From the NCBI GenBank assembly GCA_963921935.1, contig OY998176.1, positions 88,786,910 through 88,850,909 on the forward strand: DNA of 64,000 nt, written 5' to 3'. This DNA comes from Galeruca laticollis. Lineage: Eukaryota > Arthropoda > Insecta > Coleoptera > Chrysomelidae. The notes under the pieces were generated by a model. The model was given only the letters and a program-made list of their open reading frames with translations. It searched no databases and was not told the origin of the DNA. Shown here piece after piece: positions 22,838 to 33,915 of the stretch (position 1 is its first letter; every line of letters begins with the position of its first letter). Both the position numbers and the translations under genes were made by a program.

Positions 22838-23727
22838 TTGCATGAAGCTATCTCGCAGGTTGACAACTGCTACACCCCGTTGGATCTTCTGCATGCAAGA
22901 GACATTCGACTTCCTACTGCTGCCGCCTATGAACAGGAGGTGACTGTAGACTGGTCTAGTAAGGCACTTCACGGTAGACACCCCAACGATCTCAGCCAAC
23001 CTTATGTAGACAAAGAAGGAACAAATGGCTGACACAAGCGAATATATTTGTCGAAACCGAGGGCTTCATGATATCAATCCAGGATCAAAATACTCTAACC
23101 AGGAGCTATTGGAAATATATTTTAAAGGAGTCGGATGTCATCGATCAATGTAGGAGATGTAAAGGAAATGGAGAGACAATACAACACATCACCGCCGGTT
23201 GTAAAGTACTCGCTCCGACTAGCTATCTTCAAAGGCACGACCAAGTTGCGAAGATAGTACATCAAAAATTGGCCCTACTGTACCAACTCAACGAGGATGC
23301 ATCACCTTACTACAAATACCAACCCGAAAACGTCATTGAAAATGCGCACTATCGCCTCTATTGGAATCGTAGCATACTAACCGATAAGACCATTCCATGT
23401 AATAGACCAGATATCACCCTTACCAACAAGACTGCAGATATAACTCATCTTATAGATGTCGGTATCCCAAATTCGCACAATCTGCAATCCACGTGGAATG
23501 AAAAATTGGTGAAATATACTCCTCTTGCTGAGGAAGTAAAGACAATTTGAAAACAAAGTGAGGCTAACGTGGTTCCTCTTATTATTTCCACAACTGGAAT
23601 AATCCCAAAAAGCCTCCACACCAGCCTACAAATACTTAACCTATCATCGCTCATATACATACAGCTTCAGAAAGCTGTTATTCTGGAAACAGCAGCAATA
23701 GTAAGAAGACACCTCAACTTTAAATAG
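22838..23727 (+). pseudogene. R4/Dong-like LINE copy D: RT C-terminal region, zinc motif, RLE endonuclease
   Basis: Two plus-strand frames joined by a frameshift near 23020. The first (22838 on) has DNCYTPLDLL and WSSKALHGRHPNDL. The second has FVETEGFMISIQDQ, the CCHC motif CRRCKGNGETIQHITAGC, LQRHD, CNRPDITL, HLIDVGIPNSHN, the EKLVKYTPLAEEVKTI helix, then an in-frame TGA (23548-23550, probably a former Trp codon), and AVILETAAIVRRHL to TAG at 23725-23727. It is 5'-truncated after RT. It ends in tract T7 and belongs with copies A and C. Confidence 0.8.
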
Positions 23728-23801
23728 TTATGAAAGAACTTGTACTCGTACCGTTCCTCTCTGAAACACCGTTATAAGAAGAGCATGTACAACATAATAA
23801 T

Positions 23802-23850
<49 letters not shown>

Positions 23851-23871
23851 TAAATAATAATAATAATAATT
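23802..23871. repeat. (TAA)n tract T7
   Basis: About 22 TAA units with a few interruptions (ATATAAAT). It is the 3' junction of LINE copy D and closes the ladder of tract-separated LINEs. Confidence 0.9.
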
Positions 23872-25911
23872 TATAGTTGTGATGTCCTCTTGTATCTATG
23901 AATTTTTCCAAACCTTTTTTTCCTTCTCCATAGCCTTCTTAACGTTTTTAGTCTACCAATGTGTTATTTTGCTTGCGCTCCTAGTCTAATTGATCCGCAC
24001 ATCTTCTAGGTGGCACTTGATTTTGCTTCTTAGAATCAGAACATTTTTTATTGTAACTTCTTTGATATTGTGACTTGAAACGGTTCCTCTCAGTTGGTCA
24101 CTTCTTATATTGTTAACTATTTTTGGTATGTCGTATTCTTCTGTTGTGATATTGTCATTCTTCCAAAAACACTCCGGCAAATGATTTTCTCGTGATTCAA
24201 TTCTTTATATGCTTTTTATAATTTTGATTATTTATAACTGACACAAAATGCGTGGGGCAGATCCTATTTTTAGCTCTCAATAAATTATAAATGTATTAAT
24301 CTCTTATCCACTTTATCTGGTTTGAAGAATATTTCCATAATATCTATCCAGAATCTAATTTTTTATCAAGTGTATAAGATTGTTTTATTGCCTTAAAAAT
24401 CTTTTTGACGCATTTTGGTGAAAACGTTCCAGTGTGCGATTAACGTTAAATGAACTTGTAAAGTAGATTCATCTCTTCGCTAATAGCAATTTCATACTCA
24501 AACAATCTTCGAGATAAAGAACTTTTGTAATTAAGCAGCAATTTAGAAGTAATTTCTTTATTCGAGTTACGTGTACACGAAAGCTTTACATAAGTCACAG
24601 TTTAATAAACTTGATATGGCATTATTATTGAGTTGTATATAGCCACTTTTGATTAATGTATTTTGCAACGAAAGGGCCTAATACTGTCAGTATCTCGTAA
24701 TCGATTAAATTAGCTTGTTAAAAATTTAATTCGCCAGAGGTTTGAGTGAATTTTCCGTCACGAGGGTTGATTTATAAACTCGGTGTTGTGAATAATGCAG
24801 TTCGCAAATCAAATCCTAATCCAATAATTTACCTTCTATGAAGATTGGTTCGTCTGATGGAATTTTAAAATTTTGCGATTTACGTAGACTGCCTGAATTT
24901 TGTTATGGGGGTAGTTGATACTACATATTTATACATTAAGGGAGTTACTATATTGTTAACTCCCGGAAGGAAACAAGTTATTTTTTCTGAGGGCGTTAGA
25001 AAATAAGGTTTTCTAGTATTGTTTGCCGAACAAAAGAATTGTATAAGTAATTGAATTGAAAGAATTTCATTAATAATTAGAATATTTTCTCAAAAGTAAT
25101 ATAAAACGCCGACAAAGCTCGCTGTTCAAATCTCTTTAATTCAATATTTTCACAAGACGTTGCAACAGCTTGCAACTTTTTGGGATGATGATTTGATATA
25201 TATGCAAGTTACCATAAATGCTAAGTGATGTAGTTTAGATATAGAAAGAACCTGAAATTATGCAGAAAGTGCGTTCTATTAGCGAGTGAAAAAATCGTAC
25301 TATCGTGTGTATGCAAAAAGTCAATTATTTTATTTTTTGTAATGTCAGTTACAGTTATGTAAAGTATAGCTCCAGTTTTCAACCTATTCACATAAATATA
25401 TAATCTCTGTAATCTATTTTGCGTGATATGCCCGTGAAAATCTGTTTTTGTTTATATATAACAACAACAAAGTGATTCATGGGTTTTTCACGCAAAAAGA
25501 AAAAGGGCTACTGAAACAGAGTGGTAACCGCGACATGAATGTTTCTGGCTCATTTGCCGTCTTTAGCACGGTATAACCAAATAAGGATGTGAAATTTGGG
25601 AGCGAAGATGTTAATCGAAACATGGGAAAACACAAAACAACGGATTTCAACAGGGAAAACAAACCTTGAATTATATTATAAAATAGTCTAGCGTTGTTCT
25701 AGCTAGCAAATTATTACATTAAATGGTCTTGAAGGTAAATTTGAATAAATTATATATTAAAAATATTAATAAATAAAGTACGCTAACGTTTATTCATCAA
25801 CGATTTGTCAATTGTTTATATTTGTATTGTGTAGGATCAATATATAGTATAACGTTTAACTGATTTTGTTTTTAAACGATAGAAAAAATTACAGTTCAAC
25901 AAGTTTTTCAT
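23872..25911. other. noncoding AT-rich DNA
   Basis: No recognised gene. A 64-codon minus-strand frame at 23986-24180 has a plausible composition and may be a very old LINE remnant, but I cannot align it to a family. The rest shows no long frames or repeats that I can pick out. Confidence 0.4.
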
Positions 25912-26150
25912 TAGTGTTTTAAATGAAACTCATCGTTTCTAGCTAATTCCACAATCTAATGAAAAATGTTGAAAATTCTAAAAAGTTGACAATTGTTTCG
26001 ATAACTCAATATCATCAGTTTTTTAGAATTTTCAACATTTTCCATTATATTGTGGATTTAGCTAGAAACGTTGAGTTTCATTTAAAACACTAATATGAGT
26101 AGATTACACGAAGTAAGGGTCGGACAGTCAAGTTTTTCCTTGATTAAAAT
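25912..26150. repeat. hairpin repeat with attached tail, copy 2
   Basis: Inverted repeat 25912-26092: the left arm starts TAGTGTTTTAAATGAAACTC and the right arm ends with its complement. The loop holds TTGACAATTGTTTCGATA and ATCATCAG. It is followed by the tail AATATGAGTAGATTACAC and GAAGTAAGGGTCGGACAG. Arms and tail match copy 1 at 1348-1555 closely, so the tail is part of the element rather than flanking DNA. Confidence 0.8.
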
Positions 26151-28784
26151 GTGTTCTTGTTAGGGGATCTAGATTATTAACATCCCTTTGCAAACTGTAA
26201 TCTGGCAGTTCTTCGTCGGAGAGCTAATATGACTTATGTTGTTTCATTTGAGCTGAAGGCTAAAAGGGCGCAACCGTAATCTTGATTTAATTTACAAAAA
26301 TGGAGAAAATATAAGTCGATAGAACTAGAATCTTTCAAAAGTTTAATAAGTATCAATGTAAGCTGAAATATTCAATTACAGGCTATGATCATAAAAGAAT
26401 TATATTTGATATCAAATATAAATCGTTCCATCACCTTTAATACTAATAAAATAAAATAAAATATTATTGGTAGGATATTTTATTATCAATGGTAGAGTTG
26501 TTTCTTTTGTTTTTCCTCATTTTATATTTACACATATGTATAATTCAAATGTCAGACATCATTGATTAAAATATCCAGCTCGATGCAGAGGCAGACAACA
26601 GCGCATTAAAATACAACAAGAAAATTGTTGAAGGTACACAAAAATTCAATGTTACACTTATATAAACACTTTGTAGCTACATACAGAATGGTATGATTTC
26701 ATAGATGAAAAATTGATCATAACCAGTAGTAACGATGCACTTACAGCAAAATGAATTTATTAATTTTAAAGATCTTCTTAGGATATTTCCTAGGAAATCA
26801 TTAAGCAAAAACTCACAAAAAGAACTTGAAATGTGGTCTTTAATAAGTGTTAAACCCAAACTTATGAAAATAACACCCGTGGATAGTTATAAGTAGCCAT
26901 GAAATATAACCCAACAAATTTGACGTGTATTTGATTGTTTGAAGATAAAAATTGGTAAATGTAGCCCAAAAATACTGAAAAATATTTACCCTAACCTTAT
27001 GTTCATTATTGTTAAATTTCACCTTGTGTCAATCAAAATCTCAAAATATAGAGTTGTTTTCTATACGATGAAGGTTCGGTGAGTGCTCGACACTGCCCAG
27101 GTAAGGCATTCCTCAACAAAGAGGCACTTCTTAGAAGAAATGGTCGTCCTTAGGTCTGACAGGTCCAAACATAAGAGAAGTTGGCTTACGCCCAATGTTA
27201 TGGACAAAAAGTTATCAAGTTGACAAGCAAAAAGCAATGACACAATCCAACAATGTGTGGTTCTTCTCCTCCAAACAATCTTCTTATAGAAAAATTAAGA
27301 TCTTGGTTCAGCTCAGATGCATGTAAAAAAATATCATAGTGGTTTCGTACAGGAACCTCAAAAATTATAGGAAGGTATAATGGTATACAATCCTCCAAAG
27401 CATCATAGAAAAAGCTGGCTTCGCCCAGTGGTTAACAAGACAATCTTAACTCGGACATTTATGTATTCCAAGTTAAATTTAATGAAAAATACTTTCAACC
27501 ATTCGTCTAGAAAGCTCTTGCAAATCATAGAATTAATAAATTTCTGATAATAATGCTAAATTCGCGAGAATGAATAAAAAAAAAACCGTCTTTTAAAAAG
27601 GAAGCCATAACGACCTACACGGATGAAAGTTGCTCACAAAAGGAAGACGCTATCTTTGACATTTGCTATTGTCAAATCCGAATTTAACAAGTTGACTATA
27701 CCGACTGAAATATTTAGTTATTCATTCTGAACTAGAACCAAACTACAACCCAACATACTTTAAGCTGTATTACTGGCTGCATACTCAGCAGTACCAATTA
27801 TGAACAATCAATCACCAAATAAAATACTCATTATCAATTAGTACATAATATAATAATTCATGATGCATTGTTTATACAATCGAGATGAAATTTAGTTCCT
27901 TTCTTTCAACTTTGTAACCGGAATCAGTCAATTTTACCGTTACAATAGGTATACATAACGTTCGATTTTTGGATAAATGATCAGATATATATTTGAAGAT
28001 GTATTACAGAAATAATTCTGTTCATGATATAATATAAATGGATCGCGAGCATATACGAAGAACCTTTTTTTAAAACAAATAATCATCATCTATTTGTTTA
28101 ATTGAAAGTTTGTTTACAATTCACCCACTTATTCGATTATATGTCAAAAGTGAAAACTGCTGAATAAAACCATCTGTGATCTGACTAATCATGCATCTAC
28201 AGAATTGCCAACCTAAATTCAAACCAGTCCTCCTAGTTTAAAAACAAGGATTATGTAATTATATGTTATTTAAAAAATTCAATTATTGCGGATTATGAAA
28301 AATATTGTGTTAAGCTTTTGTCACAATAATTTTCTGGAGTACTCGTGTTTTGCGCAACTCCCGTTTCGCGGTTCGTTGTGCAAACTTCACTTTTACTACA
28401 AATCGAACCATTGTGACAGTTGCTTTACAAATAACTATCAAACCATTTAGTAGTTTCTGTGAAATTCATTAAAATACATACATATTGTATACTTACAAGC
28501 ATAAAAGCACTCATCAACTTTCTTTCGTATAGCCCTTCTATGAGAGGCCCGATATACTGACGTGAATATTATATGTATAATCCTAACATTATCATATATT
28601 TTATGTACTTATACACTTAACATCCTCCAACATAACAAGCTCATGACTTATATGGTGTTAGTATATATAAAGGGCGGCGAAAATTATATTTGCCCGGAGC
28701 AGCTAAATAGCTAGATCGGCTTCTGCTCTTAAGACTCATTATTGTATTTATGTCTCCTGATAAATCATTTTGTACTTGACCGTC
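26151..28784. other. long noncoding AT-rich stretch
   Basis: More than 2.6 kb in which I recognise no coding region, RNA gene or element end. Open frames of about 60 codons on the minus strand are scattered and unrelated to each other. Confidence 0.45.
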
Positions 28785-28975
28785 CTTCAGTTACCGTATA
28801 ATTAGGGGTTACGATTGATCCAAATCTCTCATTTCCATCTCATGTTGAGATAGTACATTAAAAATCCTTTATTATGCTTTTATAGGGTCGAAACTGGAGT
28901 ATGCACCTCCTGTTTGGTCTTCTCTCTATAAGGTTTACGAAGATAAGCTTGAATCAGATATATCATTTTTTAATT
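28785..28975 (+). pseudogene. short LINE RT thumb fragment (Jockey/CR1-like)
   Basis: Plus-strand translation shows LGVTIDPNLSFPSHVE and, after a break where codons are missing, LKILYYAFIGSKLEYAPPVW. This is the well-conserved segment just after the RT palm in Jockey- and CR1-like LINEs. It is a tiny internal fragment with no flanking domains. Confidence 0.7.
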
Positions 28976-29386
28976 AAATGAAAATCTCATTTTACAATAA
29001 TTTCTTAAAAACATGATGGAAAGTAAATAAATGATAGAAAGGTCGAAAAGCAAATTTTGTTACGACGTATTAAATTACATTACAAATTACGACAAATTAA
29101 ATTGGCGTATATCAATAATATCGATAGTAATAGCTCGTACAATATAATACATAACACACCTCCTATTATTACAAGTTATCTATCACAAAACTAAAATAAT
29201 TAAATTCAAAAGTTCTAAGTTTAAATATCACAGACAGTATAAAATTATAAAATTCAAGAATCAGATCAGAACCAAGGAATAAAACCAAAGCTATTCTCAA
29301 TTTGGTCAGTGATGGCATGTCTATCCTGCAAAAATACATACTGACCCAAACATTTTCCAAATTCATGATTTTTAGTTGTTTTCATT

Positions 29387-29806
29387 TCATCTGGTAATGA
29401 GTTTTGGTCCTAAATATGCGTATGATCCTCCACCAATGGATTTCAGTTTCAAAGGTATATGATGGTATTGTTTTCCTTTTCGGCAAGTGAAATTATGTCG
29501 TGAAATAGGCAAAGTTTTACTTTTATGGTAAAGGTAATTTATTTTTACAAAAAACAGTTGACGTATATGCAAGATCTGTGCTTCAGAATAAAGGGAATCA
29601 CTGGGATATCTCCAATTTCGATTAGTTATTATTTTGAGGAACCTTTTTTGAATTACCTCCAGGGGGTGATTGTGAGTTTTTAGCGCACTGCCCCAGACAG
29701 TAATGCAATAGCGTAAATGACTTTCCACTAAAGCATAATAAAGAATTTTTATCTGAGCTAAATTTAGTATTTTTCTCAAGTATTTGTACTTTGTCATAAC
29801 ATATCA
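29387..29806 (-). pseudogene. LINE RT C-terminal segment, downstream of solo-LTR insertion
   Basis: The minus strand has ILYYALVESHLRYCITVWG, then EVIQKRFLKIITNR, the thumb and C-terminal part of a Jockey/CR1-type LINE reverse transcriptase, ending with SYAYLGPKLITR. It continues the reading of the element at 30787-31960; the two parts are separated by the solo LTR (29811-30782). Confidence 0.8.
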
Positions 29807-29810
29807 GTTT

Positions 29811-30782
29811 GTAATCAGTATTTCCCAGGTAAGCCCAAAGGAGACAGAGTTCAATTAAATTAACTGATTTATTTCTAAATGAAATATTATTTACAACGAC
29901 AAAAATAAACTAAAATTCAATATTCTATATATTTCTCCGGTACGTAAATACTTTGAATGTCACGCTTCGACGGTTCGTATCCTTTCGTCGATTGATAGGT
30001 ACTGATGGTCCCAATAGTATGTATGTGAAACTATAGCGGTGTGTATTTCGATCCCGGCGATATACTCGACGGTGTACGGGACTCTCTACGTTCTGTGGAA
30101 TGTTTAGTCAGCCAGGGATATGAGCAACCAGCGGATCAGTACACCTTCGGTTTTAGTCTCAAGATTTGAGAGTATCGTTTGTAGCTAGTCAGTACCCAAC
30201 TTAACGAATGCTTCTGCTTGCAGGGACTGTAGTTATTACGGCGTGTCAATACCACACCGAAATTATACTAACAGTTAAAGCGATCGTTTATAGCCAGTCA
30301 GTACCCGGCTTAACGCTGCTTCCCTACAAAGATACTGTAGAGCTTTCAGTGTGTCAGTACCACACCGAAATTCTTCTAACAGTTTGAACAATCGTTCTCG
30401 TTTCCGTCAATACCAGAAACCAACGGCCGTTCTAATGAATGATGTATGAAGTAGGATCAATACTCCGACTTAGTACAATACTCGGCGAGAGATAGTGTAA
30501 AGCGTTTAAGGTTGAAGTCAGTACCCTCGACCTACGCTTCGCATTGGAGACGGCTGAACTTGGAGGAGCAGGAGTCCGTAGACCAAGTCGTCTCATCGTC
30601 TGTTGGTTTGCATTTTTATATCCATCGTAGTGGTAGTGGCGGAAGTCTCTTCCCCTTCTACCGTCGATTCTTCGTGCGCATCCTGGCGTGGGGGCTCTGC
30701 TGTTCTGGTAGTGTATCTCGTCATCGCGGCGCTAACTGGTTTCTTGAATCGAGTTTTATAGTAATGAATTTATGTCATTACA
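29811..30782 (-). repeat. solo LTR (972 bp) with 4-bp target duplication
   Basis: The segment begins TGTAAT and ends ATTACA, the inverted ends typical of LTRs, and is flanked on both sides by AGTT (29807-29810 and 30783-30786). Removing it rejoins a LINE reverse transcriptase. A 4-bp duplication fits Gypsy-type integrases. It is GC-richer than its surroundings and contains two imperfect tandem units of about 107 bp (from 30178 and 30285) with GTCAGTACCC and CACACCGAAATT. An AATAAA on the minus strand near 29870 suggests minus orientation. No internal region or second LTR is present. The open frame across 30512-30823 is probably chance. Confidence 0.8.
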
Positions 30783-30786
30783 AGTT

Positions 30787-31960
30787 TTTTTACAAATATA
30801 TTCAATATGTATGTGCCATTTAAGGTGGTTGTCCAGATATACTCCGAGATATTTAATATGATCTGTATTTTTATTGTGTACTCCTGGATTTCAGTACCTA
30901 CAGTTAGTGCACTGAATGAACGAGCAATACAATGTAAAACGTTTTATTAGTGTTAAGAGTCAACAATTTATAGTTAACCCAATTTTGGATTTTCAGTAAA
31001 TCTTTTTCTGCTTTTTGTATGAGTTTTATCCAGCTTGTATCTTCATAAAATAATGTTGTACCATCAGCAAATCCTATAATTTCTCGTTCAGGAGACCCGT
31101 CTAGTAAGTCATTCATATAGATATTGGAGAGGGTAGGGCCTAGGATACTCCCTTGGGAACACCATAACGGATAGGCAATGTGTTGCTACATGTAGTATTT
31201 ATTCTTACAATTTGATTACGGTTACTTAGGTAACTAATTAGTAATTTTTGTGGTTTATTCCTTATTCCAATCTGGTAAAGATTGATCAAGAGTTTTTCTG
31301 GACTGACCGTGTCAAAAGCCTTCGATAAATCAAGAAAGGCACACAAACAAGGGATACTTTCATCGAATGCCATATTGATTTTTAGAGTCGATGATAATAC
31401 TACATCTTCAGTTGACATCTGCTTTCTAAAACCAAATTGAATGCCAGAGATGATATTAAATTTTGTAAAGTAGGAATTTAAACGCCCTTCCAAGATCTTT
31501 TCTAAGACCTTGGATACAGTCGTGATTAAGGGTATGGGTCGGTAGTTGTTTGCAGTTTTTTCTTCACCGTTTTTAAATATAGGTAAGACACGGGTAGTTT
31601 TAATATTTGAGGCCAAATTCCGGCAGCAAAACATTTATTTATGATATATGTTAATGGCTCTACAATATATATTAAGACGTGTTTTAAAGTTTCAGATTGA
31701 AAACTATCTACACCAGGTGACTTTTTAACTTTCAAATTTTTAATTGTACTTTCACCTTCTAAATTATCGGTATGGTGCAAATGAAAACTGTTCAGTATTT
31801 TTTTAGTTTTTGGTGAGTAATTCATCGTTGGTGGTATTCTTGCAGCAAGCTTTGAACCAACTTCTGTAAACGTTTTGTTAAAATAAGTGGCTCTCATTTA
31901 TTTCTGTCAATAATTTACCATGGTTATCATTGAGAGGATCAATATGTTGGTTTTTATGTT
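30787..31960 (-). pseudogene. LINE reverse transcriptase, frameshifted, active site FADG
   Basis: Minus-strand RT in several frames: KNLKVKKSPGVDSF and AAGIWPQILK (31526-31897); NNYRPIPLITTVSKVLEKI, FGFRKQMSTED, FLDLSKAFDTV and YLSNRNQIVRI ending at a degraded GVPQG motif (31140-31634); then IYMNDLL and the active site GFADGTTLFY (31060-31071 codes FADG instead of FADD). After a frameshift near 30920, YLGVYLDNHLKW is read at about 30800-30870. Frameshifts and the lost Asp show it is dead. No endonuclease is seen, so it is 5'-truncated near 31960. It is of the Jockey/CR1 superfamily without visible RNase H. Confidence 0.85.
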
Positions 31961-31974
31961 TGGACTCAAGACGA

Positions 31975-32680
31975 AATGAACAACTGCTTAAAAGACATGA
32001 AAAACACTAAATCACCAGGAGATGACGAAATTTTCACCAAAACATAAAACTAGGAGGATCAGCACTTCTAAAAATACTGTGTAAGCTATACAACGCTTGT
32101 TTAAGAAACTCCACCTGATCAATGGAATAAGTCCATCATAATACTTTTAGACAAGAAAGGAGATATAGCCCAAATAGAAAACTATAGACCAATTAGGCTG
32201 CTATCGCAACATCGCAGATATATAAGCTGTTTATGAGAATAATCACCAAAAGGCTGACTGCTAAGCGCGATCTTTACCAACCTATTGAGCAGGCAGGATT
32301 TCGTAAGGGCTATGTCACAAATGATCATCTTCATTGAAAAATGCATAGAGTATAATAAACCGTTAGCTATAATTTTTGTTGACTATGAAAAAGTTTTTGA
32401 CACAATAGACCACCATAATATGCTTAGTGCCCTCGCTGACTGCAGAATCGATCATCGCTACATCGACATCATTAAGCAATTATATAAGAACGCAAATGCT
32501 GTCATTGGACTTCATGAAGATACTCCTAGCTTCCAAATAAAGAGAGGGGGATATTATCTCCCCCAAATTATTCACCAACCGTTTAGAGTACATGTTTGAA
32601 CGCACAAACATCGAGAACCTCGGCATCCACATTAATGGTGAAAAACTTAGTCACCTTCGCTTCGCCGTTTCAAGATGTTG
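31975..32680 (+). pseudogene. RTE-like LINE RT fragment
   Basis: Plus-strand RT pieces: CLKDMKNTKSPGDDEI, SIIILLDKKGDIAQIENYRPIRLLS, then in another frame FVDYEKVFDTIDH, YIDIIKQLYKNANAVIGL and FQIKRG. A deletion removes the VRQG part, the reading resumes at DIISPKLFTN, and it ends at LSHLRFA just before the expected catalytic DD. Several frameshifts and a stop are present. The sequence pattern is that of the endonuclease-RT elements of the RTE group common in insects. Confidence 0.75.
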
Positions 32681-33314
32681 ACCACTTGGAGAGGATAATT
32701 TTAGAAACATGCTAATAAGTTCCTCCACAAATAATAAAGAATGTATTACGCGCATTTTCTAATAGAACGATTAACTTTATTGAAAGAGAAGGTGGATATG
32801 TCGAAGCATTAGCTTGAGTGAAAGTTAAATTTGTTTATTATTTGCAAAGTAAATGGATATGCACTTAATACGCGTTTTAATTGCAAAATTATTACAAGAC
32901 ATCGAAAAACTAAAAGGTTATCATGTGATTCGTAATCACAAGAGATAAATGTTCATTCAAAATGCAAATATTAGTAATAAGTAAAATAATCTGAAGTTTG
33001 AATTCAAATGGATGTACATGCATATTTAAACGTAGTTATTAATTCTGATCAACTTTTTCGATATTGTCAAATTTGAAGGTAATTTAACACTTGAGGAAAA
33101 CTCATATTTTTTGACAAACCTCGTATACGACTGAAACATTTGATATTTGATGACTGTATTTTAGGTTTTAGATAATGCAGAACTTTTTATGAAAAATACC
33201 TTTTTTTCCTAAAGTTAATAATAAAAAAATTTTCCATATGATTCCTACTTTGGAGGACATAATGTAAGAGCTCTGAAACTACGAGTCATTCAATGATACA
33301 ATGGCTATTCATGT
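32681..33314. other. noncoding AT-rich DNA
   Basis: No recognisable coding sequence or element boundary. Confidence 0.4.
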
Positions 33315-33444
33315 AACCAGTTATGAAATGCACCATTTTGTGTAACGAGTGAAATTTCTGCGGGACGAACGAGCTCCGCGTAGCGGAGCGAGCGAGGTGC
33401 CGCAAAATGACACGAGTTACACAAACAAGCATTTCATAACATGT
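33315..33444. repeat. hairpin repeat with GC-rich nested palindrome
   Basis: Outer arms AACCAGTTATGAAATGCACC and its complement near 33425-33444 enclose inner arms GTGTAACGAGTG / CACGAGTTACAC. The centre is a nested perfect stem, GCTCCGC gta GCGGAGC, in an otherwise AT-rich area. MITE-like, with no coding content. Confidence 0.75.
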
Positions 33445-33615
33445 TTTATACAAGATTTTCTCTAATTTTGACAAGAAGAAAGTTTAGTTTACATATCAAT
33501 AAAGCATTTCATAACGTTTTATACAAGATTTCATCTAATTTTGACAAAAAGAAAATTTAATTTATTTTATGTGAGTCCTTTTGACAAAAAGAAAATTCAA
33601 TTTATTTTATGTGTT
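33431..33615. repeat. short tandem duplication downstream of the hairpin
   Basis: The segment CATTTCATAAC...TTTTATACAAGATTT...CTAATTTTGACAA at 33431 recurs at 33508 (period about 77 bp). Its last part, TTTTGACAAAAAGAAAATT plus TTATTTTATGTG, is repeated once more at 33580. Confidence 0.75.
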
Positions 33616-33840
33616 TTTTAACAATTTTTAATTAACTTTTCTGATTTGAAAACCGCACTTTTTGATTCCTAAAAGTTATGCAACCAATATTACACAAGAC
33701 AATTCTTTTATTTTATACATCAATTTCAGACTTTTCTTTATTATTTTACCATTAATATTAAATTAAAATCGGAAATAGCTATTTAACATCTTTTTAAATT
33801 GATTTTTAAATACAAAAATAAAATAAAATCTTCTCTAGTT

Positions 33841-33912
33841 TAGGCTCGAACTCTCAACCCTAGCATTGGTCACGGCTATCTTGTTGTGCGTTAGCCAATT
33901 GCGTCACTGCGG
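33841..33912 (-). repeat. tRNA-like sequence, probably a SINE head
   Basis: Minus-strand reading gives a box-A-like TGGCTAACGC (plus 33889-33898) and, about 45 bp on, a box-B-like GAGTTCGAGCC (plus 33843-33853), the internal RNA polymerase III promoter of tRNAs and tRNA-derived SINEs. The expected acceptor-stem pairing is absent, so it is not a working tRNA gene. No diagnostic tail was found. Confidence 0.4.
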
Positions 33913-33915
33913 ATA

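Noticed and set aside
30512..30823. 103-codon plus-strand frame
   Set aside because: It lies within the solo LTR and runs into the LINE on the wrong strand; no domain is recognised.
33841..33912. Functional tRNA gene
   Set aside because: The boxes are present, but the acceptor and anticodon stems do not pair when the sequence is written as a cloverleaf; a SINE-like remnant is more likely.
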